From Ciona savignyi (taxonomy: Eukaryota; Chordata; Ascidiacea; Phlebobranchia; Cionidae), in the NCBI GenBank assembly GCA_000149265.1, contig CH003341.1, positions 3,687-67,686 of the forward strand: a stretch of 64,000 nucleotides of DNA, in the 5' to 3' direction. The translations under genes and the position numbers were made by a program. Under the pieces are notes generated by a model. That model had not been told where the DNA came from, made no database searches, and worked only from the letters and a program-made list of their open reading frames with translations. Shown here piece by piece: positions 35,592 through 46,800 of this stretch (within the stretch, counting starts at the first letter, position 1; each line of letters begins with the position of its first letter).

Positions 35592-37185
35592 GATTTCAAG
35601 TTGTTGTAGTTTGTACTAAAAACTACTTTAATAGCATATACTTTTAAGAACTTACAGAAGGTACGATGCCTATTCTTTTAAAAAAATGACTTTTTAAAAT
35701 AGCAAAATGAGGTTAAGTAACAAAACATACTTAATTTTTTTTTTTTTAATTTATAATTTTATTTTACATTATAATAATTCTTGGTTATTTAACTGCGATG
35801 TGCAGTTTCGTTGCAACCTTTCTTTCCTGACGTCTTTCACCTAAGCGTTTTCTGTCACCGTTTACTACCTGGCTTTTACTTCAGTTTTTTGATGATTCGG
35901 ACTTCCCCTTTAACGAAATTGCGTCTTTATAGCTAACTAGTGGCGACACTTTGATATTCTTTTTATATTATATTTTAAATACTATTTACGTAATGAATAT
36001 TTTAGAAACCATTTCGAAAAATTAATACTTTCGTGTTTTCAGAATTGGATAGGAGTAATCCCTTTTAAACAAATAATTTGAATTTATTTTCCAGTGCGGA
36101 ATCATTTTATTAAAAAAACGTGGCCTTATACACCCGATTCGTTACGGATTAGCCCATTGTATGGGACACATGGTATGGTATGATTAGCGCAATGTATGCA
36201 GCCATGTAAATTCGTATGTGATCATATATCTCCAACTGCTGTTTCACCGACATTTTTCTCGATTGTGTACATTTTAAATGCACATTTTTTTACAAGGCTT
36301 TTTAAATAATTGTTATTTATGTTAAACTTGATAAATACTAAAATTAATAGTATCTGCATGGATGATAAAAAAAGCTTTTTTATTAATTAAAATTGAATTC
36401 AAATGATTAGCTGCCATTTCAATTGTTGTGTATTAAGTAATTCTTATTAAAAGGTCGCTCGGTTTGTTGTTTTAAATAGTAAGTTTTCTGTTCGATAAAT
36501 TCTGAGTAAAGCGCGTCATATCGATTCTTATAACTGGACGTTCGAATTAAAAACTTGTGTATTATAGCGGAGTGTTAGTTGTCATTATAACACAGATGGA
36601 CGTGGTATAGGCAAAACTTAACTTTCTATGGCAGTGTTTTGCAATCTTTTTTTTACTAGAGGTAGGCCTACATTTAGAAACTTACTAGCCATATTTGGCA
36701 AAAACTAAAATTCATTTATTTGGTATAATATGTTTTTCCGCGACACACCTAGCATTGTCTTGCAGTCGGCTACGCCAAGCGTGGGGAAACATATATTGCT
36801 TATATCTTTGTTCACGCATAATTTAAATTGAAAACTTTTAGGATTACCATCAATTGACAGATGTGTCGAAATAATAATGCCAAAGAGGCTGGTGGTGATT
36901 CCAGTTTAGAAAGCAACGTTATAATAAAACGTCGCTGGACTACTCTCTCAGCGTCTAAAGATATTCATTTTAGTAAAATAGATATAAATATCACATCGTC
37001 TACGATTACTAAGGTGATATTTATAATTAGGCCTACGAGTTAATTTTTAAACTTTTGTTGTTATTAAGGTTATAACTGCGCGCGTAGTAAAACGAAATAG
37101 TTATTCCTTAAACTATTTTGTACCAACCCAGTTTATTATCAAATATTTTTTGATTTCATTCAGATCAGGTTAATAGTCAAATACA
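35592..37185. other. Intergenic region between divergent CBP20 and the lectin-like gene
   Basis: AT-rich, non-repetitive sequence with no supported gene. It should contain both promoters. The 60-codon plus frame at 36861-37043 has no domain or splice support. A TTTCATTCAG acceptor-like site at about 37153-37162 lies 23 bp upstream of the lectin-like ATG and might mark a leader intron or trans-splice site. Confidence 0.5.
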
Positions 37186-38883
37186 ATGAAGTGTGTTGTG
37201 CTGTTGGTCGTTGTATGTGGTTTGAACATCGTTGCAACAGGTAAGATTCCGTTCACAACGTTGTCCTTGTAGACTATAGTGCGTCGCCTTTTAGACGAAA
37301 GATTGAAGGTTTGAAACTGGTCGCTTGTTGGTCAGTTGTGTCCTATGGAAATCATTTAGCAATCATCGCCCAAACCCAGTGGTCTAATAATTTGTACTAA
37401 AACTATGACATAACGGCCATTGTAATTTCATATTCACTGGAAACAAAACATAGATATCCTATTTATTTTGCATTTGTAACTTGATAAACTGCAGAACAAC
37501 CGAGGTCCGGACGCGGCAGCACTGAAATTCAATCCGTTTCAAAACATCCGAATAGAAAGGAGTTCGTATTGTACCTGATGTGTTTCCAATCTCCACCCAA
37601 TTTCGTCCAAGCACAGGCGAAGCCCACAAATGCCTCTCTGCCGCACAAATTCAACTTGACAATTTTTAGAATTGAACAATTCGGATTTATCATTAATTTG
37701 AAACGAACTGACCAAGCTTCGGGTTGGGATACGAAGCTAGTTGTGGATTGGACGTTTCATTCGGGTGAGTTTCTCACATATTTGTATTTGCAGTTGTCGC
37801 CTCATAGTTAAACGGAGCTATTGCAGTGTGTTGTATACGGCTTAGAGGTTTCTTTATTGTTCCACTGGGTTGATGACTTTGGTTCTTGTTGCAATCATAT
37901 ATTTCAATGCAGGTAATGGGATCGAGTACGATGGTCAGGTCATTTGGATGCCTGATCCGAGCATGGACGCGGAAAAGAACCGATCAACCGCAGAGGAATC
38001 ATGTGGGAGGGTCGGTGGAAGGCTGGTCGATATCTTGGATAAGAACATGTATGACGTGGTGTATGATTACGTCAGAAACACGAGTGAACCTACAACACGA
38101 ACGGTGGTATGGCTTGGACTGAATTACAATGCGGAGGTTTGTGGGAAATGTGTCGGATTCACAGGTTTCTTAATAATTCTGCTCTCGATCAAAAAAACAT
38201 TAACTATTTATATCGACTTGATTCATCATTCATAGAAATTACGAAAATGCATAAAATGTACACTGTGGTTTTATCGAGGATTGCAACCACGGTATTTAGA
38301 TGAAAGCTGTAGTTCGTCTTCAACTTGGAGGGTTGGAGTAAAACGCGGCCACGAGGAATAGATAGGACAGGATATCCAATGTTTATCTTCGTGAATAGGA
38401 AAACCAAGGGGGTTACCACACGGGTAATCGTCAAATGACCTCACCGTTGGGTTACCGAAGATATTGCAGCGTTGTGTACGATTCACACGTTTCTTCTGTA
38501 AAGTAGGCTATAACGCATTATTTCTTTGGATTCAGGTAATGTACGTTAATTGCCTTGCCCAAGGACATACCCGGCTAGTTTCGAACCTGCAACCCTTTGG
38601 CTGAAAGGCGTCGCACTAACACACCAGGCTAATCTGTCGGACAATGGAACGTTTAATTATATTCCTACAGAATAAAACCGTCACCACGAGCCAAGGTCAG
38701 CCCGGGTACGACCCCACACCACATGATGACTGGCATCATTATAACAAGTTGGACAATCCCAACGAATCCGGAATGATAATGGTTGTTAGATCCAATATAA
38801 ACTCTAATACTACTGGGATTCGAACTATCTTACCGACTAGGGAACACCTCGATGTGAAGGATCTATGTACAATATCGTTATAA
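37186..38883 (+). CDS. Small secreted C-type-lectin-like protein
   Basis: Exons: 37186-37240, 37495-37764, 37913-38136, 38671-38883; all phases fit and give 253 residues. Exon 1 is a signal peptide (MKCVVLLVVVCGLNIVATG). Exon 2 (about 90 residues, hydrophobic and aromatic, with FNLTIFRIEQFGF) is not recognised. Exons 3-4 look like a reduced C-type lectin domain: STAEESCGRVGGRLVDI resembles the first-cysteine/helix region, VVWLGLNYN the WIGL strand, and DDWHHYNKLDNPN the loop before the last strands. Only two of the usual four cysteines are present (ESC and DLC), and no EPN/QPD-plus-WND calcium site is seen, so sugar binding is doubtful. Assignment rests on motif spacing only. Expression and partner are unknown. 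Confidence 0.65.
37271..37402 (+). mobile_element. Decayed SINE family 1 fragment
   Basis: GTGCGTCGCCTTTTAGACGA, GAAACTGGTCGCTTGTTGGT and CCCAAACCCAGTGGTCTAAT match the head and core of family 1. The 3' part is missing. It is in intron 1 of the lectin-like gene. Confidence 0.65.
37812..37885 (-). mobile_element. Decayed SINE family 1 fragment
   Basis: GGAGCTATTGCAGTGTGTTG followed by TTCCACTGGGTTGATGAC matches the core of antisense family 1. It fills much of the short intron 2 of the lectin-like gene. Confidence 0.5.
38359..38642 (-). mobile_element. SINE family 1, near-complete copy
   Basis: An antisense copy in intron 3 of the lectin-like gene: GATAGGACAGGATATCC tail, AACCAAGGGGGTTACCACAC, CCTTGCCCAAGGACATACCC and CTAATCTGTCGGAC head. 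Confidence 0.88.
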
Positions 38884-39035
38884 CATATACCTACCCCATG
38901 TATTAATCCATACCTACCCCATGTATTAATCCATACCTACCCCATGTTTTAATCCATACCTACCCCATGTATTAATCCATACCTACCCCATGTATTAATC
39001 CATACCTACTCAATGTTTAACCCTTAACTACTCCA
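38883..39035. repeat. 23-bp minisatellite after the lectin-like gene
   Basis: About six units of CATACCTACCCCATGTATTA plus ATC, the last ones degraded (CTCAATGTTTAACC, CTACTCCATGTAATAACG). It begins at the lectin-like stop codon, so it probably lies in its 3' UTR. Confidence 0.9.
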
Positions 39036-39287
39036 TGTAATAACGCACCAAATTTTCAAAACAATTAACACAGCCAATATGCACACAATCCGAACATTAT
39101 ATTTATTAGTAATATTTGACTCCTTGTTTAGATGAATTAATATTGGTCGTATCTTCTTGGTAACGCTCTTTAGTTTATCTACATACTTCTGCTTTGAAAA
39201 TATATGACCTGATGCATCTCCTAGCAGCTTAAGAGTTCTTTCATGTTGAAGTTCGATTTTTCGTGGTCCGAAAGAATTTTTCCACAT
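39024..39287 (-). CDS. Possible small tail-anchored protein, unconfirmed
   Basis: An 87-codon frame starting MWKNSFGPRKIELQHERTLK. The N-terminal half is charged and helical (YVDKLKSVTKKIRP), followed by one hydrophobic segment (VRIVCILAVLIVLKIWCVI) and a very short tail. That layout suits a C-terminal membrane anchor, but I recognise no family. The 3' end overlaps the minisatellite, which argues against an old conserved gene. It could also be the last exon of a spliced gene; no upstream exon was found. Treat it as a candidate only. Confidence 0.2.
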   Translation of the reverse strand: MWKNSFGPRKIELQHERTLKLLGDASGHIFSKQKYVDKLKSVTKKIRPILIHLNKESNITNKYNVRIVCILAVLIVLKIWCVITWSS

Positions 39288-39541
39288 TTTATATGCACAA
39301 TAATAATAATCAAATATCTATTTCGTTTAACTAATTCTTATTTTATCAGAACTGTCTTTGTTTAATGTAAATTTCAAAGATTAAAACAATTAATTGTTTA
39401 ACTAATGTAAAATTTGATGTAAATTATAAAGATTAAAGCAATATATTTCGATGGTATGGCCAAAAGTTATTGGCTAGTAATGGTATTTGACGAGTATTAT
39501 ACAGGGTCGTATGAGCGGGAGGGGGATGGGGGCATACAAAC

Positions 39542-39788
39542 TAGAGAGTGTCAACCACGTATAAACATTACGTGTCAACCACGTGTGAACCACCACTACT
39601 TTAAAACCCTTTTTAAGTGCCGCTGTATATTTCTGCTTGCAGACACGATCGGATATCCTGGCTACCTCATTACCCTTGGTATATTTTATACAAGTGTATT
39701 GGCCTAACGTTTGTTTCTGCAGGCGGAAATAAATGGGTTCCAAAGTTGACAATCCAAACTTGATATCCGTGTTTTCTATAAAGTATTT
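39542..39788. repeat. Dispersed repeat family 3, copy A
   Basis: GTGTCAACCACGT, CACTACTTTAAAACC, TTTCTGCTTGCAGACACGAT, CTCATTACCC and CAATCCAAACTTGATATCC recur in the same order at 42656-42853. Copy A carries an extra internal duplication of GTGTCAACCACGT. The function and class are unknown. Confidence 0.75.
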
Positions 39789-39955
39789 AGATCCCACATT
39801 TCAAACTGCACTATGAAAGAGTTTGGTTTAAATTGGATTTCCACTCAACATGTAGATAGGACCACTACTTATATACTTTACACACACACAATGAGGACAA
39901 GCAACTAATGCTTCAAATGCGGAGGTGCAAGCAAATGTATGGAATCTAATCATGT

Positions 39956-40007
39956 ACTCTATACTAGTGTTCCTTAATAGAACATTAAGGAACACTACTC
40001 TATACTA
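39956..40007. repeat. Palindrome flanked by an 11-bp direct repeat
   Basis: ACTCTATACTA at 39956-39966 and 39997-40007 flank a 30-bp insert whose arms GTGTTCCTTAAT and ATTAAGGAACAC pair perfectly around a 5-nt loop (AGAAC). Confidence 0.85.
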
Positions 40008-40885
40008 AGTAAAACGTAGGAAGATCAGTATGGCAACATGTAGAGAGGATAATATTAATAATAAAGGGGTGAAGTCATAATTACGAAAATAACTTACATG
40101 TTTGTACAATCAAATGAAGATAATAATTTAAGAGATCGTACTGCCCACAACAAATCGCCTGTAGCACCACCCATTCTCCCATGCGTTATCCTCCACCTGT
40201 TCCACAACGAGCAACGACGGCACCGCCAATTCCACATTATACATTGTTACGTGACCAAGTGTAATTGGCCAAACATGTTCTACTAGTTTTTGCAGGTTCA
40301 ACTAGATGCTACGTGGCGGAAATAATACTTTGTTTAAGAAAACCAAAAAAAAGATGTTGTGTTAAATCCCTCGTTAGATTTGTGGATATTTATCGTTTTT
40401 ACAAAAATTTAGTTGTGTACTACATGTAAACGTATTTTATTACTGGAAAACCATTTGCAAACAATAACAATACGTGTGCCATTTGTTAACCTATAATAAC
40501 CAACTATCAAGCGAGCAGTTTCAAACATGTAAATTTTCGACTGAACCAACTCAATAAGTTAATCAGTCGGAATAATTGAGGCGTACTTCAGTAATTATTA
40601 ACCTGATTAACTTAAAATCTGACCCTGTCGGTTTGTAACCTGTCAAATTTTGTGTAATAATTTAAACCTCTAAATATTTTGGAACGTGAATATTTATTTA
40701 CAGAAGCAGAAGCCCATTCTTACAACACTGCATCGCATACGGCTTGATCGCTAACACTTTGAAAGCAGAAGTACATACCATGAACATTTAAAACAGACAT
40801 CCGAAGCATAATGCATGAGCAAACTAGGTTTTATTGGTAAATACTATACAAGCAGTTAACCAGATTGTATTATAATGCTAGCTAA
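40008..40885. other. Intergenic region, no feature recognised
   Basis: AT-rich sequence between repeat elements and the stop codon of the Ig/Fn3 gene. Part of it must be that gene's 3' UTR. No supported frame was found. Confidence 0.5.
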
Positions 40886-43800
40886 TTAACGTGCCGATGG
40901 TAGAACGTTAAGATTCGCCTCACAGATGGACCTTCCAATTTGGTTGTTGGCCTCGCATTTGTACATGCCGGCGTCACGCAAACGGCAATCGTGTATTGTG
41001 AGCGTGCAAACTCCGTAGTTGTTTCGCATCGAGTACTTGTTGTTCGCTTTTATGCGGACGCCATCTGGAAAATTAAATATAGTGGTTCAGTCCTGTTTGG
41101 GGATAAAGGGACAAATGGTTGCAGTGCAAATACATTTAAAGAAAAAAACACGTTGCAATTATTTATTTAAAGTTATATACCCTTGAGACTATGGAAATTG
41201 TCGGAACATTGCCGTACTATATAAACACGTGTCGCATACCCAACGTAATAAACCCATATACTCTACACTACAAATCTAAGAAAAACACTTCCTAACCACT
41301 GGAAAAGAAAATTACCACGTTTTTCATCATAGAAAGAGTTAAAACAACACAAGGTGAGCACAAGGAAACAAATGTATTTTATGTTGGGAATGGTTATACA
41401 CCGTAAGCAGTACGGGATTTAAAAGATCAGCACATGAGAGTTTGGATTGACAGCGTTGTAGGAGTGCTGTAACAACACACTAAAAAGCAGCACATGCATA
41501 CCTTTATACCAAGCAATCTCAGGATCAGGTCGACCCACTGTGGCGCATGTGAACTTGGCTGAACCCCGCTCGCTGGCGGTGACCGGTTTCAAAGCGAGGT
41601 TGAAGTTGGCTCCCTTGTTCAGGTCCATCTTGCCGTACTTGTACCGCTCGATGTGCAGCGGGCCTAAAATGTGGATTGAAGAGCCTACAGTTTGACTCTA
41701 GCTAAATTCATGAGCAATAGAACTTATATTTCAGTATTTTTAAGTTTTTTTCTTATTCAACACACTACAACAGTAATTAATATTTGTAAAAAAATTGTCT
41801 ACAAATCCTGTTTGTCCGAAGTTAAATCAAGCAAGGAAAATGGTAAAAACAACACAATAGGGACAGTCCCATATTAATAGACCAAACGCATAATATGGAA
41901 AAGTAAACACAGAATCAACACAGTAACACATGCTCCTGGCGAGTAATTATATTCTTGCTTTTGGTCAATAAACCAGATTTCACTAGTCAGCAAAATATGT
42001 AAAGAAATTCACACAAACCGGACGGGTACTTTTCAAAGTACCCCGAAAAATCGGAATATAATAGAACGAAAAATCGGAATATAATAGAACGAAAAATCCA
42101 TTAAAAGAACAACACATGTCATTACCTCTCTTCTGCACCACTGTGAGTAGATTGGACTGATGGCCTTCTCCTCTGCCCAACTCATTCTCAGCGATAATAC
42201 GGAAGTAGTAGGTGCATCCGGGTTTCAAATCTCGAACCAAGTAACTTGTGCCACTGATCTTATCCTTGATGGTTTGGAAGCTACGGGAATAAGCGTCCCG
42301 TCTCTGTAATTTTAAAAAAGATACTTTTATTTTTTTTAAAATTTATTATGAATGAAATTTTGATTACAAATTGGTTTTGCATGAAGTTAATATAGAAATG
42401 TAAGGTGGCGATTGAGTATATAAACTGTGTTGTGTTTATTCTGATTAGCATAGATCTTGGTATATTTTTGGGATGACTAAAAAATCTGTATTTTATTGGT
42501 TTACTTAATGTATCAAATGACCAGTCATCATAACACACTGTGACAAAGCCCCGTTTCCAATTTAGGAATATAACACAAATATCCTATTCTTTTATTTTCT
42601 AAGACAAGAATTTCCAATCAATCACTTTACCAGCTCCTGCAAATCGTGAATAAACTGGAGAATGTCAACCACGTGTTATCCACCACTATTTTCAAAAACC
42701 TTGTTGTGTATGTACGGTATATTTTTCTGCATGCAGAAACGATCGGGTACCCTGACTACCTTATTACCCTATGTATATCTTAAATAAAGTGTATAACGGG
42801 GTTTCAGAGTTACTAATCCAAACTTATATCCATGCTTTCCGAATAATGTATTCACATGCAGAATAATATTGTATTTATTATTGGTTATGCGTATTTTGTT
42901 TTGGGGAATTTCCAAAGGTAAAATAGGTAATTTAAATTCTAGTTATGTTTACTGATTTATGTTGTGTGCTCAAAAATAGGCCTCTTTTTTCGATAGCCGG
43001 AATTCCCCTTGCGGTTTTTGTAAAATTCGTTGCAAAATAAGAGCTGTCAGTTAGAATTCCTAAAAGTTTTAATCTGATTGGATAACTCTTTAGGCCAAAG
43101 ATAGAGTAAAATCAATATGGTGTTTCCTTGGGATTCAAAGGGAACCCTAATAATTCAGAATGGATTTCCCACCCACCTGCAGACAGTAGTGCTTGATAGG
43201 GTTTCCACCATCATTAATTGGAGGATCCCATGTTATAAGTAGTGAGCCATCGTCCTGCAGTTCACCGAGCTTTATGTTGCATGGTGGGTCAGGAGAGTCT
43301 GGTGATCAAAAATTATTTTTTGAGTATGTGATGTAAAATAATGCATTTAAAAAATTAATCCATATTTTGTAAAACAGATATAGAGGCAACAAAAATTGGC
43401 ACTATCGGTGGTGTGGTTAAAAAACTGATGCCAGAGTTGCTGGCTTGCAGCTGTCACAGTGTTCCCAATCATCATTTTTAATTTGGTAGTTGTGATTTTT
43501 GAATATGTTGGAGCACATTGTGTGGCTTCTGATGCATAGACTATATGTGCCTCATCAGCAGATTATGAATGTTCAAACATGTTCAGTCAGTTAGGACAGT
43601 TGTCTCCAACCTTTTTATAGCTTCGAACCATTAAAGATTTGATAATTGTAGGCCCAGTGATGTTGATAATTTGCACACAAAACCCCCCAAAAAACGTGTT
43701 AACAAGCGGTTAATAACTTTACAAGTATTCTTGAAACAACAATAAACAAAAGAACCTTTAGTAATTTACAAAACAATTGAATGTAAGAAAAAAACTCGAT

Positions 43801-46800
43801 AATGCAAAAAAAATGAAAAAATATAGTTTAATTATGCAGCTGGTGGGGATCATTACTAACACATTCCGTGCCGTTGGGGATAACTAAGTTAGGGCATCGA
43901 CCATCAGCGGAATGTGGTTGGACTGAAAAAAGGGAAAACAACTCCAAAACCTAAAACCGATGTCTTAAATGACCAGCACTCCTTGTATTTACCCATCCAC
44001 GAGAATAATACATGAGAATCGTAAATCTGTCACAGGCAAAAATTTAGTAATTGAACTCACCCTTGACCACCAGATTGACCATCTTTTTAATGGTACCACT
44101 CTGGTTATCAGCTACCAATGTGTACGTTCCCGAGTCTGACTTGGCAAGATTCCGGATGGTTAGTTGGGTTGCACCATTCTGAGTTTGAATTACACCTCGT
44201 CTGTCCAAATCTATTCCATCTTTCTGCCAGTGGATCGCTGGATATGGTTTACCCTGTGAAGAAGCTAAATGTGATATCAAATTCATCAAATTTTTATGAA
44301 CACCATATTCAATGTAAAGTAATTCTATGATAAAAGTTTTGGTAATAAGTCTTAACATGGCTGATATGATAAATGTGCAGCTTACTGAAACCGAAGCCAT
44401 CAGTCTGAGGGTTCCACTGGCATGTGCCTCAAGGGTTTGTTTAACCGATGGATCTAAAAATATCTTCGGCTTTTCTGAGAAAGAAATATAAAGGAAAATT
44501 AGTTGAACGTGGGTTAGAGTTAGCTCTTGATGATTAGTGATAATGTGATAAAGCAAAAATAGCAATGAAAAATATACTTTTTATAACTTTGTATCGGTTT
44601 GTTCATTTTTCAATGTATTTAAAAAGCAGCAGTTGTCCTAACTTTATATTGGAACAGTTGTATATTTTGGTATTTAATGATATCAGCTTGTATCACCCAG
44701 AAATGGGAGGGAAAATATATTGTATTTAACCAACTTTATAAGCTCTAATATTATGACAGTGAACAGAAGATGCTGAGAAGAACGCATATGTTACGCTTCC
44801 TACGTTTTTACAAACTTGTTAAACATTACCAAACAAATTATAATAGGCATTAAAACCAGTGATACTGATGATGATGATCAAGAATTTCCACAAATACCTT
44901 GCAATTGTTTGATTTCTACAAAGCTATCAGTAGACAAGCCATCACCATAACCTCCGTCATTGATGGGACGAATGCGGAACTTAAACTTATCTCCAGTGTT
45001 CAACCCCATTACCTGTGTGGGGGAGGTATGAGTCATGTTAAACTATTCTTAAATAGATTTTCATACAGCAGGTTGATAACTGGTTACCAAGTCAATCGAG
45101 TATCACTTGCCTTGTACTTGGATCCTCTGATGGGTATGTCATTGCATTTGGCCCAATCGTCTTTGCCTTCGTAACACCTCTCGATGAAATACCCATTGAA
45201 ATTACTGGGGTTCAGATTGGTAGGTGGGACCCAACTAAATGAGATTGATTTGTCTGTTTTGTCGGTTATCTCAAAGTTGGTGGGTGGGGGTGGTGGAGCT
45301 GTGGGTAAATAGAATTGTTATGTCAAAAATAAAGGTAAAAATATTTATGGGTATGATTTAAAGGTGGAGATATAAATCTTAAGTATTTTGAAACAAATCT
45401 GGGTGCATTTTTTAAGCTTTTATGACGTCGAACATGAAGTTATAAAATCTTTTAATTACATACAGCTTAACCCAACCCCAGACAGAAGGTAATATGATGA
45501 TAGTCAAGATAATAACACCCTCTGCTCCCATCCATAGAGGAATATTGTTATACAATCTACCGTCATCCAACTTCTACTCCTCATACACACAGTTTTACTT
45601 ACTCAGAATAATTAGTGTAAAAAAAACAAAATACTAAGAATAAATAAAACAAACAATTAAATTACCCATGACCAATGAGGATAATAAGGACTCATAACAT
45701 TCCATGAAAAAATACACTAAAAAAATAAACAAAAACTCACGAATCGGGTCTTTCGCTGTGAAAGTGTCGCTCTCTTTCCCAGGAGGAGAAGCACCTCCCT
45801 CATTCTCCGCAATCACTCGGACCGAGTATTCGCAATCCTTGGTCAGATCCTTGATCTTTAAGCTTCTCTCCACTACAGGCCTCCCGCCATTTTGTGCAAC
45901 CCAGTTCCTTCGTCCCATCCGTTTTAACTCGACAATGTATCCTTGAAATATGATGGAAATTATTTTTTTACAAAGTTTGTCTTACTGTTGGCTTGAAAGT
46001 TTTATTTTAAATTTAAGCTATTTATTTTAGTTATCTAACAATTTTATGCCATATATATATAAAAACACCTGTTACATGTCTTCAAAACAATCTAACGTTG
46101 TTTTCTTTACATGAAAATTGGTGCATTATTAATGACATAAAATCATTTTTTGCCCCGAAAGAACATGCAAATACTTTAAAAAAGTTACAAAATCCATATT
46201 TGTATTTGCATTTTATCATTACAACTCAGATTTAGATTTCCTCTAAAAAATTTATACCAAAAAGTATTTCCCTTCCTTTAATTATATTAACAAAGGTAGT
46301 TTTTACAAGGAAAATAAACAAAACAAATTATCATTGTAAAAACCTAAATGTCAAACCATTTAACTTTACAAATTGGAGAAATTGGAGAAACAAATTGGAG
46401 AAATAATATTCTCCCATATTATAGAAAATGGGAGAATAGAAACAACAACATCAAAGTTGAGACCCACCATTAATGGGGCTTCCCCCATCATCGGGTTCAT
46501 TCCATGTCGCCACACATGAGCCCTTCGTGATCTCTTTGATCACTGGTGCCTCGACTGCAGCTGGGGGTTCTATGAAAGATACAACAGTCAGGTACATAGA
46601 TCAACATATTACATACTAGGATTGGATATACATGATTTTTAAATAGTTTACATTTGAACTTATCAGTCTTAAGAATGCGAGTGTTAAGCCGGCTACTGGG
46701 GAGGTGATTTTGGGTTCTTAGACACTTAACGGACATTGCTTTAATTCAGTGGAATATATTTGGTTAAAAATAAATAAATGTTTGAAACTTATTTGCAATG

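Noticed and set aside
39474-39797. 107-codon minus-strand frame
   Set aside because: It lies wholly within dispersed repeat family 3; the related copy at 42656-42853 does not keep the frame.
34876-41064. Apparent 1-bp insertions in CBP20 exon 2 and in the last Ig/Fn3 exon
   Set aside because: On re-reading the bases at 35040-35041 and 41040-41041 the frames are continuous. The shifts were my transcription error.
43596-43922. Possible second hAT element starting CAGTTGTCTCCAACC
   Set aside because: The left end resembles a hAT terminus, but the right side offers only GGTTGGACTG, with no convincing inverted repeat or 8-bp duplication.
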